From Zygnema cylindricum (Eukaryota > Streptophyta > Zygnematophyceae > Zygnematales > Zygnemataceae): a DNA stretch of 64,000 bases. This document shows positions 47,501-59,133 of this stretch, piece after piece. The first letter of the stretch is position 1. Each line of letters begins with the position of its first letter. Made by a program: the position numbers and the translations under genes. The notes beneath the pieces are model-generated. The model had not been told where the DNA came from. It was given only the letters and a program-made list of their open reading frames with translations, and ran no database searches. The stretch spans positions 588,765 through 652,764 of the forward strand of contig JBBHKE010001558.1 in the NCBI GenBank assembly GCA_037447655.1, read 5' to 3'.

Positions 47501-47578
47501 ATGGAGGATAGTATAACTTGTGCTTTGGCTTTAGTGGCTCGAGAAAGAAGGTTTCTGGTTATTCCAATCGAGAAGTGA
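47501..47578 (+). other. Candidate 3'-terminal exon, left-arm copy
   Basis: TTGTTGATTGCAG precedes. 25 codons then TGA: it begins MEDSITCALALVARERRF and ends VIPIEK. The right-arm copy (63767-63844) keeps the same length, start and stop. No family recognised. Confidence 0.4.
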
Positions 47579-48756
47579 CAGGTGGCCCGTTGTGTTTGAA
47601 AGTACTAAAAACCTAACAAAAAGATTCCATGATTCACTTGGACTTTTGTAAAGATTGGTAGGTTTCTTCCCTCTTGCCCTTTTTTGTTTTCTTTCCCTGT
47701 TTTTTTCTTTTCCCTTCTCTCTCCTTTTCTTGTTTTTTTTTTGAATGGCGCTTTTGTGCTTCAAATGCTAAAAACAGAAACTGATACTCTCCATGCGAAG
47801 TTAGTAGGTGCCCCCTTCCATGTTTTCTATACCTTTCCTTCTTTATTGCCTCTTTCCCGACATGACCCATTTTTTTGTTTTTTAGTTGCTTGTTCATGTT
47901 TAAATCTCACACAAAGGCTACCTGGTTATCTTTGATTTCCACAAAGGTCCATTGGATCTCCATTCCCACCCGTTCTGTCATTTTTGTCGTTTTGTCTTTT
48001 AGAGCTTTCAAAGCTATTATAGAATGTTTTTATTTTGGGGTTTTTTGGTTGGATTGGAGAAATCTGGTACAGGTTTTATCCAAAGTGTTTGGGCCCCTTA
48101 AACTGTTTATGATAAGGCGGAAACACTTGTCCTTTTTGTGCTGCTCGCTCTTCAGGAAAATTCATTATGTCGACGGAGGTTTTACAACAGGTTTGTGATT
48201 ATTCTCTCCAACCCGACCCACTCTTTTTTTTTTTTTTTCTCCTTAATCTGACATTAGCATTCATTCTTCCTATTTTTTGCCTATGTTTTTTTATGTTTTG
48301 GCTCGGTTTTTGTTGCCGTCGATCATGTCACCCGGTTCTTTCAAAGCTCTTTTAAGATTCAATCACCCAACTACGGCAAAAATTAAGGCTAGTTTTGGAA
48401 AAGAATGGTATCTGTTGTGTGTGACGAGAAATTTTATTTGCTTGCTGTAAAACCGTTTCCTAGACAACGAGCTCTGAATAACTGGAGGTGTTTGTTGCAG
48501 CACGGAAACACTTGGGTGTTCTCGGGCTAAAGCGGGTACCGATGTAGTCTCCCGGAGTGATAGGATGGACGGTTGAGTGGGAGCCATTTGAACAGCACTT
48601 GATAGGGAGGGATTTGCTCATGGTTAGGGTATAGGCTCATAGGGAGGGTTTTGAGTGTTGTGTGGTCATGGGAGGTCGTGTAGCGGTGATGTGGTTTTAA
48701 GTGGTCATGGCGGTCATGAGTTGCTGTGTCGTCAGGTGTGGTCACGTGTGCATGAG
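47579..48756. other. Arm-internal host-like sequence, left
   Basis: Contains a possible exon around 48165 (CTCTTCAG before; the frame reads MSTEVLQQVCDYSLQPDP). The right-arm copy reads MSKEVLQHVSDYSLQPDP. Not enough to call a gene. Confidence 0.35.
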
Positions 48757-51420
48757 TTGTCATCCTCATCGTTATGCACCATCATCTTGCATCGTCATAC
48801 ATCATCCTGCAACATCATTGTGCATCATCATCAAGCATCATTCTCATGCATCCTTGTGCATCGCATGCATCATCTTGCATCATCTTGGATAATTGTGAAT
48901 CATCTAACATCTTCTTGCATCATCATCATGCATCATCCTCATACGTCCTTACGTATCTTGTGCATATCCTTCTATCTTCTTGGATCATTGTCCATCATCT
49001 TGCATCATCAGCGTGCATCATCATCAAAAACCATCATCCTTCACCATAATCATTCACCATCATCGTGCGTTGTCATCTTGCTCAATTATCGTGCACCATC
49101 ATCGTGTACAATTATCATACACCATGATCTTATACCATAATCATTCACCATCATCGTGCACCATCATCACACACCATCACCATACAACATCATCCTTCAC
49201 CATAATCATTCACCATCGTCATGCGCCATAATCGTTCACCATCATTATTGACCATCATCCTTCACCATACTTATGCACCATCACACCATCATTGTATTCA
49301 TGCTAAATTATCGTGCATCATCATCATACACCACCATCATTGTGCACCATCATCATTTACCATCATCATGCGCAATGAGTTCATCATCATCATGCGCCAT
49401 TATCATGCACTATCATCATGCGCCATCATCATGCACCATCATCATACACCACCATCTTCCACCATAACCATTCACCATAAACATTCACTATCATCATGCG
49501 CCATTATCGTTCACCTTATTCATTCACCATAATCATTCACCATCATCGTGCACCATTTTCGCCCAACATCATCATGCACCATACTAATTCACCATCATCC
49601 TTCACCAACATCATACACCATCATCCTACGCCATCATCATTCACCTTTATCATGCGTCATCATCATGCACCATCATCCTTCACCATACTAATTCACCAGC
49701 ATGGTTCACCATCATCGTATGTAGTCATAATGCTAAATTCTCGTGCATCATCTCGATACACCATCATCTTGTACCATCATCATACACCAAGATCCTTCAC
49801 CATCATCATTCACCATCATTGGTCACCATCATCGCGTCCTATAATCATGCTCAATTATTATGTACTATCATTATGCACCATCATCAAACACCAACATCAT
49901 TCTCCATACTAATCTCCATCATTCTGCACTATCATCATTCGCCATTATCATGCAACATTATGACACACCATCATCATGCACCATCGTTTTGCATAATCAT
50001 CGTGCATCATCATCATACACCATCAAAGTTCACCATCATCATGCACCATCATTATACACCATTATCATACACCATAATCTTATGCATAATCATTCACCAT
50101 TATTATGCACCATCATTATACACCATCATGATACACCATCATCTTATACCATATACATTCACCATCATTGTTCTCCATCATCGCTCACAATGATCGTGCG
50201 TAGTCATCATGCTCACTAATCGTGCACCATCATTATACTCCATCATCGTTCACCATATTCATTCACCATCATCGTGCACCATCATTGCTCAACATCATCA
50301 TGCACCATACTTATTCACCATCATCCTTCACCAACATGATACACCATCATCCTACGCCATCATCATTCACCATTATCATGCACCATCATCATTCAATATC
50401 ATCTTTCACCACAATCTTTCATCATCATCGTCCTCCAACATCATGGTAATGATTGTGAGCAGTCATCATGCATACTAATCGTGCACCATCATCATACACC
50501 ATCATCTTGCACCATCATCATACACCAACATCCTTCACCATAAACATTCACCATCATTGTTGGCCATCATTGCGTACCATAATCATGCTCAATTATTATG
50601 AAGCATCATAATGCACCATCATCAAACACCAACATCATTCTCCATAATAATCACCATCATTCTGTACTATCATTATTCCCCATCATCATGCAACATTATG
50701 ACGCAACATCATTATGCACCGTCATCTTGCAATTATCGTGCATCATCATCATACACCATCATAGTTCACCATTATCATGCACCATCATAATACACCATCA
50801 TCGTACACCATCATCTTATACCATATACATTCACCATTATCGTCTGCCATCATCTTTCACAATAATCGTGCGTATTATCATGCTCACTAATCGTGCACCA
50901 TCATAATACTCCATTATCATTCACCATATTCACCATCATCGTTCACCATCATTGCTCAACATCATCATGCACCATACTTATTCACTATCATCCTTCACCA
51001 ACGTCATACACTATCATTATACGCCATCATCATTCACCATTATCATGCACATCATCATACACCATCATCCTTCACAATAATATTTCATCATCATCGTCCC
51101 CAATCATCATGCACAATGATTGTGAGCAGTCGTCATGCTTACTAAATGTGCACCATCATCCTACTCCATCTTTCACCATCATCATGCACCATCATCATAC
51201 TCCATCATCTTTCATCGTAATCCTTCATCATCGTTGTTCACCATCATTATTCAACATCATCTTTCACCACAATCGTGAACCATTATCATACACCACCATT
51301 GTGCACTATCATCATGCTCCATCATCATACACCATTATCTTTCACCATCATCATTCACCATTGCCTTGCACCATCAATGCGCACTATCATCGTGTCCCAT
51401 TATCATGCGCCAAGTCAACA
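48757..51420. repeat. 13-bp satellite, left array
   Basis: Degenerate tandem copies of ACCATCATCATGC/ACCATCATCATAC. Because 13 is one more than a multiple of three, all three forward frames give the same 13-residue motif (PSSxTIIxHHHxA), which explains the many overlapping His-rich open frames. They are not proteins on this evidence. Confidence 0.95.
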
Positions 51421-51852
51421 TATAGACATTCACTAAGATAAAAATAAATAAAAAACAAAAATCCTCACAAAATTGAACAATTTATATTTCAAAACTTGAT
51501 TTTCTTTCCACTCTCCGCATGCCACAATTCTTATTGGAGGCGGCATAAAGAGAATACTAAAAGAGGAAAAGTTAAAGACAGTGATCTAAAAACTAACAAA
51601 ATCACTAAACTAAGCACATTCATAAGATTTCGAAAAACGAGCCCATTGAAACCTATAACAAAACAATGAAATGCATCTTATATATGGTCTTGTGGGGCAA
51701 ATAAGGAATATTTTCAAAGGAACAACATAAAATTGTGCCAAACTAAGATGATAAATGGTAACAAACTAAACTAAGATGTCAAGAACAATTGATATGTTAA
51801 AAAACTGCGGAGATGTATGCAAATATACTCATTGTTCAATCCACAATAGATT
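51421..51852. other. AT-rich spacer between satellite and LINE
   Basis: No gene or repeat recognised; not matched in the right arm. Confidence 0.5.
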
Positions 51853-52104
51853 AAAAAAAAAGGGGGCCGACTTTATTAAAAAACGCGATGTTAAACCATC
51901 TGAGTCCATAGGAACAAAAAGAAGTAGCATTGCTAAAACTGAAAAACCACATAACAAGGGAATAAACAAAAGGGAAAATAAAGGCAAAAACGATGAAAAT
52001 TATGAAAGGATGGTAAAGAAGTCGAAAACACCCAAAAATGCAAAACCCAACAAACAAAACATCAAAGGAAAAACCTAGCAAGTAGCAAAAAACCCCCAAC
52101 ATAA

Positions 52105-53465
52105 CTAAAAATTTACGGAAAGCAACCACGTAAGTCCTCGAATTCCGGAGGAGAACCAGAAGGAAGATTCCGAACACGCCGTCAATCCATAACAATAATA
52201 GACGATCGAAGTAATATAGAAGCCAACATTTGTTGTGGGGCCACGGAAAAACGTTGACGATAAAAAGAACCCTTGTCCTGAAACAGGAGGGTTCCCAAGT
52301 CCTCGCCTCTCGAACGATTGCCAACCACAAATACGGAAAATCTCGTCCAAAGCCACACCCAAACAACCAAATATCTCGACCGCCATCGGAATGAAGCCGT
52401 ACATAGCGTCGCGATGGGCATAATCACGCTCCTTCCGTTTAGCCGCGTCATGGGCAACCACTCCCATATGCCGAGCCGCTTGGTTGACGACTGTAGTTGA
52501 GGAAGAATTCGCCAAAACAATGTCACCAAAAGTAGGACGCGCACCATAAAGCAATACAAGGTCAATCCGACGCGAAGGAATAATGTGAGAGACCTCCCGA
52601 CGAACAACAAAACCCCCCTCAGAAGCAATAGTAGCGATGGTGTCTCAAATCGTGTCGTGCGCATGAATCAACTCGCCCCCGTAGGAGCAACGAAGCAAAT
52701 GGACCCCGTCGGGCTCGAGAACGTGGCCGCAAGAGCAAACAAGTGAGCCAAGCATAGGTGGGTGATGGTGGCCAAGCCGGGACCTAAAGGCCGTGGTGAA
52801 CTGAGCCAGGGTGAAAAGAACAGAGGATAAGATAGGGACAGCCAATAGCCAAGCTTCGGAGCCAGGTCCGCCACAAGACTGAAAACGTGCACGCGAAGAA
52901 TTGGAAGGAAGCGCCTGGAGAAGCTCGGATTTGATAGCGGCGACAACCCGATCAGAAATGGATTCCTGAACGCGCGAAACTGATGTCGTAACGAGGGTAG
53001 AAAAAATCGGCTGGTCCTCGGTAGCAGCCGGATTAAGAGAACATATGCATCCAAAAGGGACCGTTGGAAGGCGGGCTCACCATCCAAAACACAGGGAACC
53101 ACAGCCCCAAGAATAAGAGTGTCCCTGGCCAGAAAATGAGAGACAATAGTGGAAGCAACAAGGCACCAACTCCCCAAATAGGCGGCTGGAGCAACACACG
53201 CCGTTGAGAGTAAACCCAAACCGCCAGCCGAGACAGGAAGAGAGGCTGAGATGCTTGCCGCAGGCCCAGATTCGGGACCAAAAGCTCCACGGCCCAACAA
53301 AGTGTGGAGGACATCCATAAGGGGATCATCGAATGCAGAAAGTGAGGACACAAAAGATGGGGTGGGAGGGGAAGTCCGAGTAAGGTAGGAGGGCCGGTGA
53401 GGGAAACACCATGTCAGAAGAGCAAAGGCCACCTGGGGATCAGAAAGGTTAAGAATGTCGTCCAC
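52105..53465 (-). pseudogene. LINE C-terminal region with endonuclease domain
   Basis: The frame 52668-53465 has the family's typical LPVSAGGLGLLSTACVAPAA stretch and a zinc knuckle (VCSCGHVLEPDGVHLLRC). One TGA follows HAHDTI at about 52648. The same frame then continues with RREVSHIIPS, RRIDLVLL, GDIVLANSSST and a conserved AAKRKERDY...FIPMAVEIFG block. RID, GDI and the following K/R and E residues are plausible PD-(D/E)xK catalytic positions. The endonuclease would nick target DNA for target-primed reverse transcription. With the TGA the protein would end before the nuclease core. Confidence 0.75.
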
Positions 53466-53689
53466 GTGGGATAATTTGTCTGAAGAGCGGAATCAAGGAA
53501 TGTTGTGACGTATGGATCGCAACCAAGCGGGCAACCCAACACATGAATGCCTTCGGAAGGAGTCTGAAAACTAGGAGGGGGAGTGAAAGGAGGAGGAATA
53601 GGATGTGGGGACCAAACAACACACTTAGAGGGCTAGACTGAAAGATTGAGTTCGGCCCAGCGAGCCTTGAAAAAGTTATAGGCCGGTAT

Positions 53690-54908
53690 AATTTGTTCCA
53701 AAAGGACCAATAATGTGTGTGTCATCCGCAATTGAAGGGAAGAGGCAAGAATGATTAGCAATCGCGGAAGCTCGAAAGGCGCGGTAATGGGCTAGGGCAA
53801 ACAAAGGGCCCCCAAGAGGATCACCCTAACGAGTGCCAGTTGTGGAGGAAAGTCGGACCAAATCATCACCATTAGAGAAAGAGAGGCTACTGCTTAGAGA
53901 ATAAAAAGCTCTCACAAAAGGAAATATCTCGACAATCGGGGAAGGTGCAGCCATAAGCTCCAAAAAATGGCATTCCGATCCACTATATTAAAGGCATTAG
54001 AAACATCCATCTGAAAGACTAGCCAATCCGGATGGGCATCTATCAAAGCCCGGATCTCGTGGACCACAGCCTCACAACCCCCCCAGGTTGCCACTTCGAA
54101 TTGATGAGGAGAGAAATAATCTTGGAAAGCAGGCCACTTCGAATTGATGAGGAGAGAAATAATATTGGAAAGCAGGCTGGAGCTGGATGCAGATGGCACG
54201 GGCCACCAATCAGTATAATGCCTCGCCCACTGCAATAGGACGGATTCCCCCATTGGGTTTGGTGATAGCCACGAGGCAGGAGGCCGTGAGGAGATCAGAA
54301 ATACGAGAAGGGACAGTGCCAGCCGCAATAAGGGAACAAACTCGAAAAAACATATCAAAACCCCGAGCACCAGCTTCCGTAGGCAAAACGTCGCGAAATA
54401 GCTCATAAATAGCTCCCGAAAGACCCCCGGCTGAAAGATGTGGAGAAGTTGTAAGGGCTTTAATAAAGGAGTCTCGATCCAAGATAAAACACTTTGTCGG
54501 CTCGAAAGTGTGAATAGAGGGGGACTGAGGGGTAGGAGATGGTGGATGAAGAGCCCGGAGAATCTTAACAGTTGCAACAGACCGAGGAGCACTATTAAAT
54601 GGATGGAGGGCCCGAACCGCTCGAGAGAGCTCACCAACTCGACCCAAGTGTACCGCACTACGATAGGAAGATGGCACATCTGAAGTCTGAGATGTACGAC
54701 GTGGTGTGAAGGAAGCACTCGCCACTCGATCCTCGTGCTCGGCATGAAGGGCCCGCCAATCACCTCGAAGGAAAATTCGACATCGGGCCATAGTTTCTCG
54801 GGCCCCGCTACCACCGCCACGGCCAGGTAAGACTAGAACCCAAAGTGAAAACATGAAAAGGATGTGCCAAGGTCCAACATCCGCGGGATCCGAATAAATA
54901 CGGGACAA
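53690..54908 (-). pseudogene. LINE reverse transcriptase domain
   Basis: In sense order: LVAITKPNGGIRPIAVGEA (about 54235-54290, RT fingers); GGCEAVVHEIRALIDAHPDW with VFQMDVSNAFNIVDR (motif A, about 53975-54080); R-stop-GDPLGGPLFALA (motif B, about 53793-53835, the stop replacing Gln); and SIADDTHIIGP (motif C, about 53705-53740). All catalytic aspartates are present. Frames shift at a 43-bp tandem duplication (54091-54176), and motif B has a TAG, so it is inactive. Confidence 0.88.
54091..54176. repeat. 43-bp tandem duplication inside the LINE RT
   Basis: CCACTTCGAATTGATGAGGA... occurs at 54091 and 54134 with one substitution (ATCTTGG/ATATTGG). 43 bp is not a multiple of three, so it breaks the RT frame. 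Confidence 0.95.
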
Positions 54909-55582
54909 AGGAAGGTAGAGGGCGTACGTAAGGTAATCCGCACAGCCATGGGAATCCGCGTGTAAAATCGCGGACGGGGGGGGGGGGGCACATCATAAGC
55001 TCCGAGCACGTCTAAATCGCGTACAAATGCCCAATCTTCGCACGTAGGTCCAAACGGGAGTATGGTGGAAGAAAGGGTTCTAGAGGAAAGGTCGTTATGG
55101 ACCAAAAATTGTTGACAACTCTTTGTATGTCGGGCAATACCGGCACTGGTCGCGAAATGGTTATAACACCCGCTACATTTTATCCGTGTTGAGGCTTGTT
55201 TGCGAGGTTTAGGTGGAGGAGTTGAACAAGGGAGAAGGGGCGAGTATGCACGGTCGAACATGGTCATTGAATGAGAGGGAGAAGCATGGGAAGTGATAGA
55301 AAAAGAGGAAGGGGGGAAATGGGAAGGAGGAAAGGAGACCATGAAAAATAGATGGTGGAGATGGAAGTGGGACGGAACTATTGGTAGGGTGGGAGAAAAT
55401 ATGCAATGGAGAGAAAAAGGAGGAAATGGAAGAAGGGACCAAAAAGGGGGGGCGTGGGAAAGGGAAGATGATCGAAATAGTGGTATAGAGGTATGGGGGG
55501 GGTAAAAGGCCAATGTGGAAGAAAGGGGGAGAGGGTAAAGAAGTTGATTTCTAAGGAAAGTTGGGGGGGAAGGGTAGGGCAA
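54833..55582 (-). pseudogene. LINE N-terminal region with zinc finger
   Basis: A Pro/Ser-rich leader followed by one finger of the form C-x2-C-x12-H-x4-C (about 55130-55190), a DNA- or RNA-binding module found at the N-terminus of endonuclease-type LINEs. It is separated from RT by a run of 13-14 G (54967-54980), where the frame shifts. This could be a real mutation or a homopolymer sequencing error. Confidence 0.65.
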
Positions 55583-55774
55583 GGGTTGACGTGTCGAGGT
55601 TTGGTAAAGGGGAAGTGGCGGAGGAAATCCAAAAAATAGGTGGGGGTGAGAGGGGGGGGGGGGGGGGTGAGAAGTTGATAGTAGAAAGGAAAACAGGGAG
55701 AGGGTGGGGGCTGGTGGGAGAGATGGGAGGAAGGGTGAGTATCAGTTTTTGCTTGGGGGGGAGAGGAGGCTTCA

Positions 55775-55866
55775 GATCAATCAATCAACGCACCATTAGC
55801 ATAAACAATTAGCTTATTGAGTGTTTGAATATTGTCAACGCTTGCCTCATCTTGTCTCATAAATTG
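55775..55866. repeat. Inner inverted repeat X, left
   Basis: CACCATTAG...AATTAGCTTATTGAGTGTTTGAATATTGTCAACG...CATCTTGTCTCATAAATT pairs with the complement at 59036-59133, roughly 85-90% identical. Its symmetry centre (about 57450) differs from that of the main arms (about 55670). Confidence 0.85.
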
Positions 55867-56149
55867 TAAGGCATAAGGTATTGCGACACTCGACAAGCAC
55901 AATATTGTGAATTGTCGATTCTTTTGTAAAAAATTTAGCCTTTTGCGAGGTGAAGAAAAAACTCCAAAGAAGTTGAATTGTAATTTTGAGTTCGACTATT
56001 ATTTTACACATTTTATAGAAGCCTCTCGCTGCTTTTGGCTACCAAAGAGGCAGCTATTTCTCTTTCTCTCCCTTAAGCCTTTAGAGCCTAGTAAGTTAAA
56101 AATCTTAGGTGTAAAAGGAATAAAATAAAATTTCCTTTTTCAACACCTG
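55867..56149. other. AT-rich spacer, possibly LTR remnant
   Basis: It ends TTTTTCAACACC, which might be the end of a 5' LTR for the copia copy that follows. No matching 3' LTR end confirms it. Confidence 0.3.
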
Positions 56150-58146
56150 CTCGTAACCAAATAAGTACAAATTTTTGCGTTACCCTTATGGTCTTGGGAA
56201 AGAGGATATTATTTTGGTTAAACACTTAAAAGTTATGGATGAAGGGAAACCAGTAGATCTCTTCTAATATACCAAATGAGTCAGAATTATAATTGAATCA
56301 AAAAATGAGTTAAATTCAGATTCCTCTAACAACACAAATGAGTTAAATTCAGATTCCTCTAACAACCCATCATCTGACATTGTAAATGCAAAGAAAATTT
56401 TGACCAAGAATCACTCTCTTTTGAACCACAATTTTCAGTCCAACCCGAGGAACAGGATAATGATAGAACGGAAATGGAATCAATGGATAGGGGAGAAGAA
56501 GAAATTATTCGGAAAAATCCGAGATTACCCTCTATTTCGCATTGCATTTTGAAAGAGGGGGAAGAAGCAGCAAGAGGCTTCAAGAGAGACAAGCTTACAA
56601 TAAGGTAACAAAACTGTCACACCTGAGTGAACCTCAAACTTACTCGGATGCAATTAATAGTCAGAAAAAGTGCAGATGGGTAACAACCATTAATGATGAA
56701 AAGACTTCAATTATGGAAGCAAATACATGGGAGCTAGTGGACTGTCCGCCGGACAAAACCGATTAGATAGAAGTGGGTATTTAAGTTGAAACTCAATCTA
56801 AACAACACCATCGAGGAATACAAGGCCAGATTAGTGGTCGAATGGTACACACAAAAGGAAGAAATTGATTACGACGAGACCTTTTCTCCGATTGTCAGAA
56901 GTCCCTCCGTTCGAATTCTTCTCAGTTTGGCAGCAATGGAAGACATGGTACTACACCAGATGCATATCATGACGGCCTTCTTACACGGAAATTGGAAGAA
57001 AAGACCTTCATGCGACAGCCAGAAAGTTTTGTGGAGGAGGGGGAAGAAAGCAATGTGTGCAGAACTCATAAATTCTCTTTATGGACTGAAACAAACACCT
57101 TGTCTATAGAATAAGAAATTTGACGAGTACTTGACGAAGTTGGGATATGTCAGGATCGGTTCGGATCACTCTATCTACCTATTCGAGGACGAGGAAGGTA
57201 TATTTTTCATTGCAATTTATGTTGAAGATTTGCTTCTTCTAAATAAATCATTTACTTCTTCTAAATAAATCAATGGAGAAAATTAATAAACTAAAAAAGG
57301 TTCTGAATGGTAGATTCAAAATGAAGGATTTGGGGGAAGCAAAATATATTTTTGGAATTCAGATGGAGAGAGATATAGGGAAGAGAAAAATCAAACTTAC
57401 CGAAAATGAGGCAATCGGAAATATGCATGAGAAATTTCTAATGGATAAAACAAATAAATGTACAATTCCAATGGATTTAAAGAATGTAAATGAGGGGAGC
57501 TCAAAGGACGGAATTTTGATTCTTGATGATAAGACAGGACCAGAGGAAAGAGAATTTATCAGAAATATTCCGTACAGATAAGTTGTCGAAAACTTGATTT
57601 ATTTTATGAACTGTACTAGGCTGGATATAGCGGCTAATGTAGGTGTATTGAGTAAGAGCTTAAATGACTTTAGGAAGGGAGATTGGGAAGCAACCAAGAG
57701 GGTAATGAGGTACTTGGTAGGAACCAAAGATCAGTGGTTGCATTTGGGAGGGGAAAATATTGAGATCACCACTTGCAAAGGTGGTTGCTTAGTCCACCAT
57801 TGATGCCGAGTATATGCCCTAATGCTTTGATGCGAAAGAATTGATCTAGGTGAAATCATTGCTTTAAGAACTAGGTTATATGAAGAATAAAGTGCTTAAA
57901 ATATTATGTGATAATCAGGCTACAATTACGATTGCAGCAAATCCAAAATATCATTTCAAAGCAAAACATGTGGACGTCAGGTTTAGCTTTGTTATAGAGA
58001 AAGTAGAGAATAAAATCATCAGCTTGGAGTATAGACCAAATGGGGAGATGGTAGCAGGTATGATGACCAAGCCGATTTCTTCTCCCAAATTAATACTTTC
58101 TCCAGAAAAGTGTGGTCTAAAAGAAAAAGGTAGACTAGAAAATTAG
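56150..58146 (+). pseudogene. Degenerate copia pol, linker to RNase H (copy H)
   Basis: Traces of the integrase-RT linker (RGGRSSKRLQERQAYNK) are followed by RT (MEANTWELVDCPPDKT, YKARLVVEWYTQKEEIDYDE, SPIVRSPSVRILLSLAAMED), LGEAKYIFGIQMERDIGK, and RNase H (LCDNQATITIAANPKYHFKA). RT catalytic text reads FVEDLLL-like instead of YVDDLLL (near 57220), and several stops and frameshifts follow. Gag, protease and most of integrase are missing. It belongs to the same subfamily as copy C (shared VENKI and CGLKEK near the end). Confidence 0.85.
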
Positions 58147-58452
58147 GGGAGTGTTGAAAAATGGTATTTTTTAGGTCTCTAGTTATGTCTATTTGTATGC
58201 TGTAATCTTAAGTCCCCAGACTTCAGACAGCCATGGCTGCCGTAGGCGACCAACTGTCTGCCGTAGGCGGCCAAGGAGACAGACCAAGAAAGCAAGGGGT
58301 ATAGCCTTTTGCAAAATCTAGGCGGTCAGACAAAGATTTTATCGTAGGTCCTTCAGGGTGACAGCTCTACAAAATAGTCGTCTGTCGTATCTGATAGATC
58401 TTTGATAAAGCGTTACAAACATGGGGTACGATTTGTACTTAAAGATGTAGTT

Positions 58453-58460
58453 ATAAACAT
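58453..58460. other. 8-bp target duplication ATAAACAT, left
   Basis: Directly before the left terminus and repeated exactly at 58924-58931. Confidence 0.95.
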
Positions 58461-58923
58461 TAGTGTTGTGTATCGGTAAAAAAATTATCGCAATAACACC
58501 GATACTGATAGTTATCGGTTATCGAACGGTCAGAGTTACCGATATATTTGTACTTTCTGTACTTTCTATCCGGAGTACACGTGGCAAGTTTCCAGTGGAT
58601 CCCGAGGAAGAAAGGGACAAATCCATGGCGTCGAATGTGAAAGATACATCGTTTTAACCGGATCCGTACTAAAGCCGTACATATCTTGTTTTTCCGGCTA
58701 CTGTACTTTCGGCTTGTACAAATGACCTGATTGGTGGGCACCTCAGTAGATAGGGGTTGTGAGTAGGGCGCGTCGGGGGGATAACACGTACATTTGAGTG
58801 AACTGGCCGTACGTTTATGTGTACGGTTCGTACACATATCTCTGTACCGATATATCGATTATCGGCTTCCCGAAAAAAGGCCCATATCGGTTATCGGCAA
58901 ATCCTTACCGATACACAACACTA
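58461..58923. mobile_element. hAT-like non-autonomous element, 463 bp
   Basis: Perfect 19-bp terminal inverted repeats TAGTGTTGTGTATCGGTAA, flanked by the 8-bp direct repeat ATAAACAT. 8-bp duplications with TAG-starting ends are typical of the hAT superfamily. Subterminal regions repeat CCGATA/TATCGG words in both orientations (GTTATCGGTTATCG near 58511; ATATATCGATTATCGG near 58852). No transposase frame. Exact ends and duplication suggest a fairly recent insertion. Confidence 0.92.
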
Positions 58924-58931
58924 ATAAACAT
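58924..58931. other. 8-bp target duplication ATAAACAT, right
   Basis: Exact match of 58453-58460. Confidence 0.95.
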
Positions 58932-59035
58932 ACATGATTTAACAAGTTACGAATCGGGAAGTACATAGTATAAGTTCAAACGCACGAAATAAAGTGGGAA
59001 AGACGAAATGAACGAAACAACATTTAAATGAAAGA

Positions 59036-59133
59036 ATGGAATTTATGAGACAAGATGACGCAACCGTTGACAATATTCAAACACTCAATAAGCTAATTGC
59101 TTACACTAATGGTGCATTGATTGGTCAATGTAT
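59036..59133. repeat. Inner inverted repeat X, right
   Basis: Complement of 55775-55866. Here it abuts the 13-bp satellite directly. Confidence 0.85.

Larger units (their letters stand above)
47341..50930. repeat. Left arm of a large inverted repeat
   Basis: CGGTTCCTATGATTGTTTAT at about 47344 pairs with the complement at the window's right edge (about 63997), and matching positions sum to about 111340 throughout. The outer part (47341-48360) differs by several percent with small indels; the part from about 48500 to 50450 is almost identical to its partner. Pairing fades beyond about 50930. The arm contains host-like sequence and then a 13-bp satellite. Confidence 0.95.
51853..55770 (-). mobile_element. 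Decayed non-LTR retrotransposon with C-terminal restriction-like endonuclease
   Basis: The sense strand is minus. Order: N-terminal zinc finger (CSGCYNHFATSAGIARHTKSC-like, 21 residues, about 55130-55190); reverse transcriptase (about 53690-54900); long linker; then a C-x-C...H...C knuckle with HAHDTI and an RID...GDI...E segment (52280-52740), as in LINEs with a restriction-like endonuclease. The 3' end has AATAAA, CCCCC and a run of nine T (sense). The 5' limit is approximate. Stops, frameshifts and a 43-bp tandem duplication show it is dead. The exact clade cannot be set by eye. Confidence 0.85.
58152..59035 (+). repeat. 3' LTR of copy H, interrupted and truncated
   Basis: It starts TGTTG after AATTAGGGGAG. 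Contains a direct repeat GCTGCCGTAGGCG(A/G)CCAA near 58228-58275. A hAT-like element sits at 58461-58923. No CAACA end is found before the inverted repeat at 59036. Confidence 0.65.

Noticed and set aside
48655-51441. His-rich proteins from overlapping frames (also 59313-62685)
   Set aside because: The 13-bp period makes all three forward frames similar; no start context, exon structure or conservation independent of the repeat.
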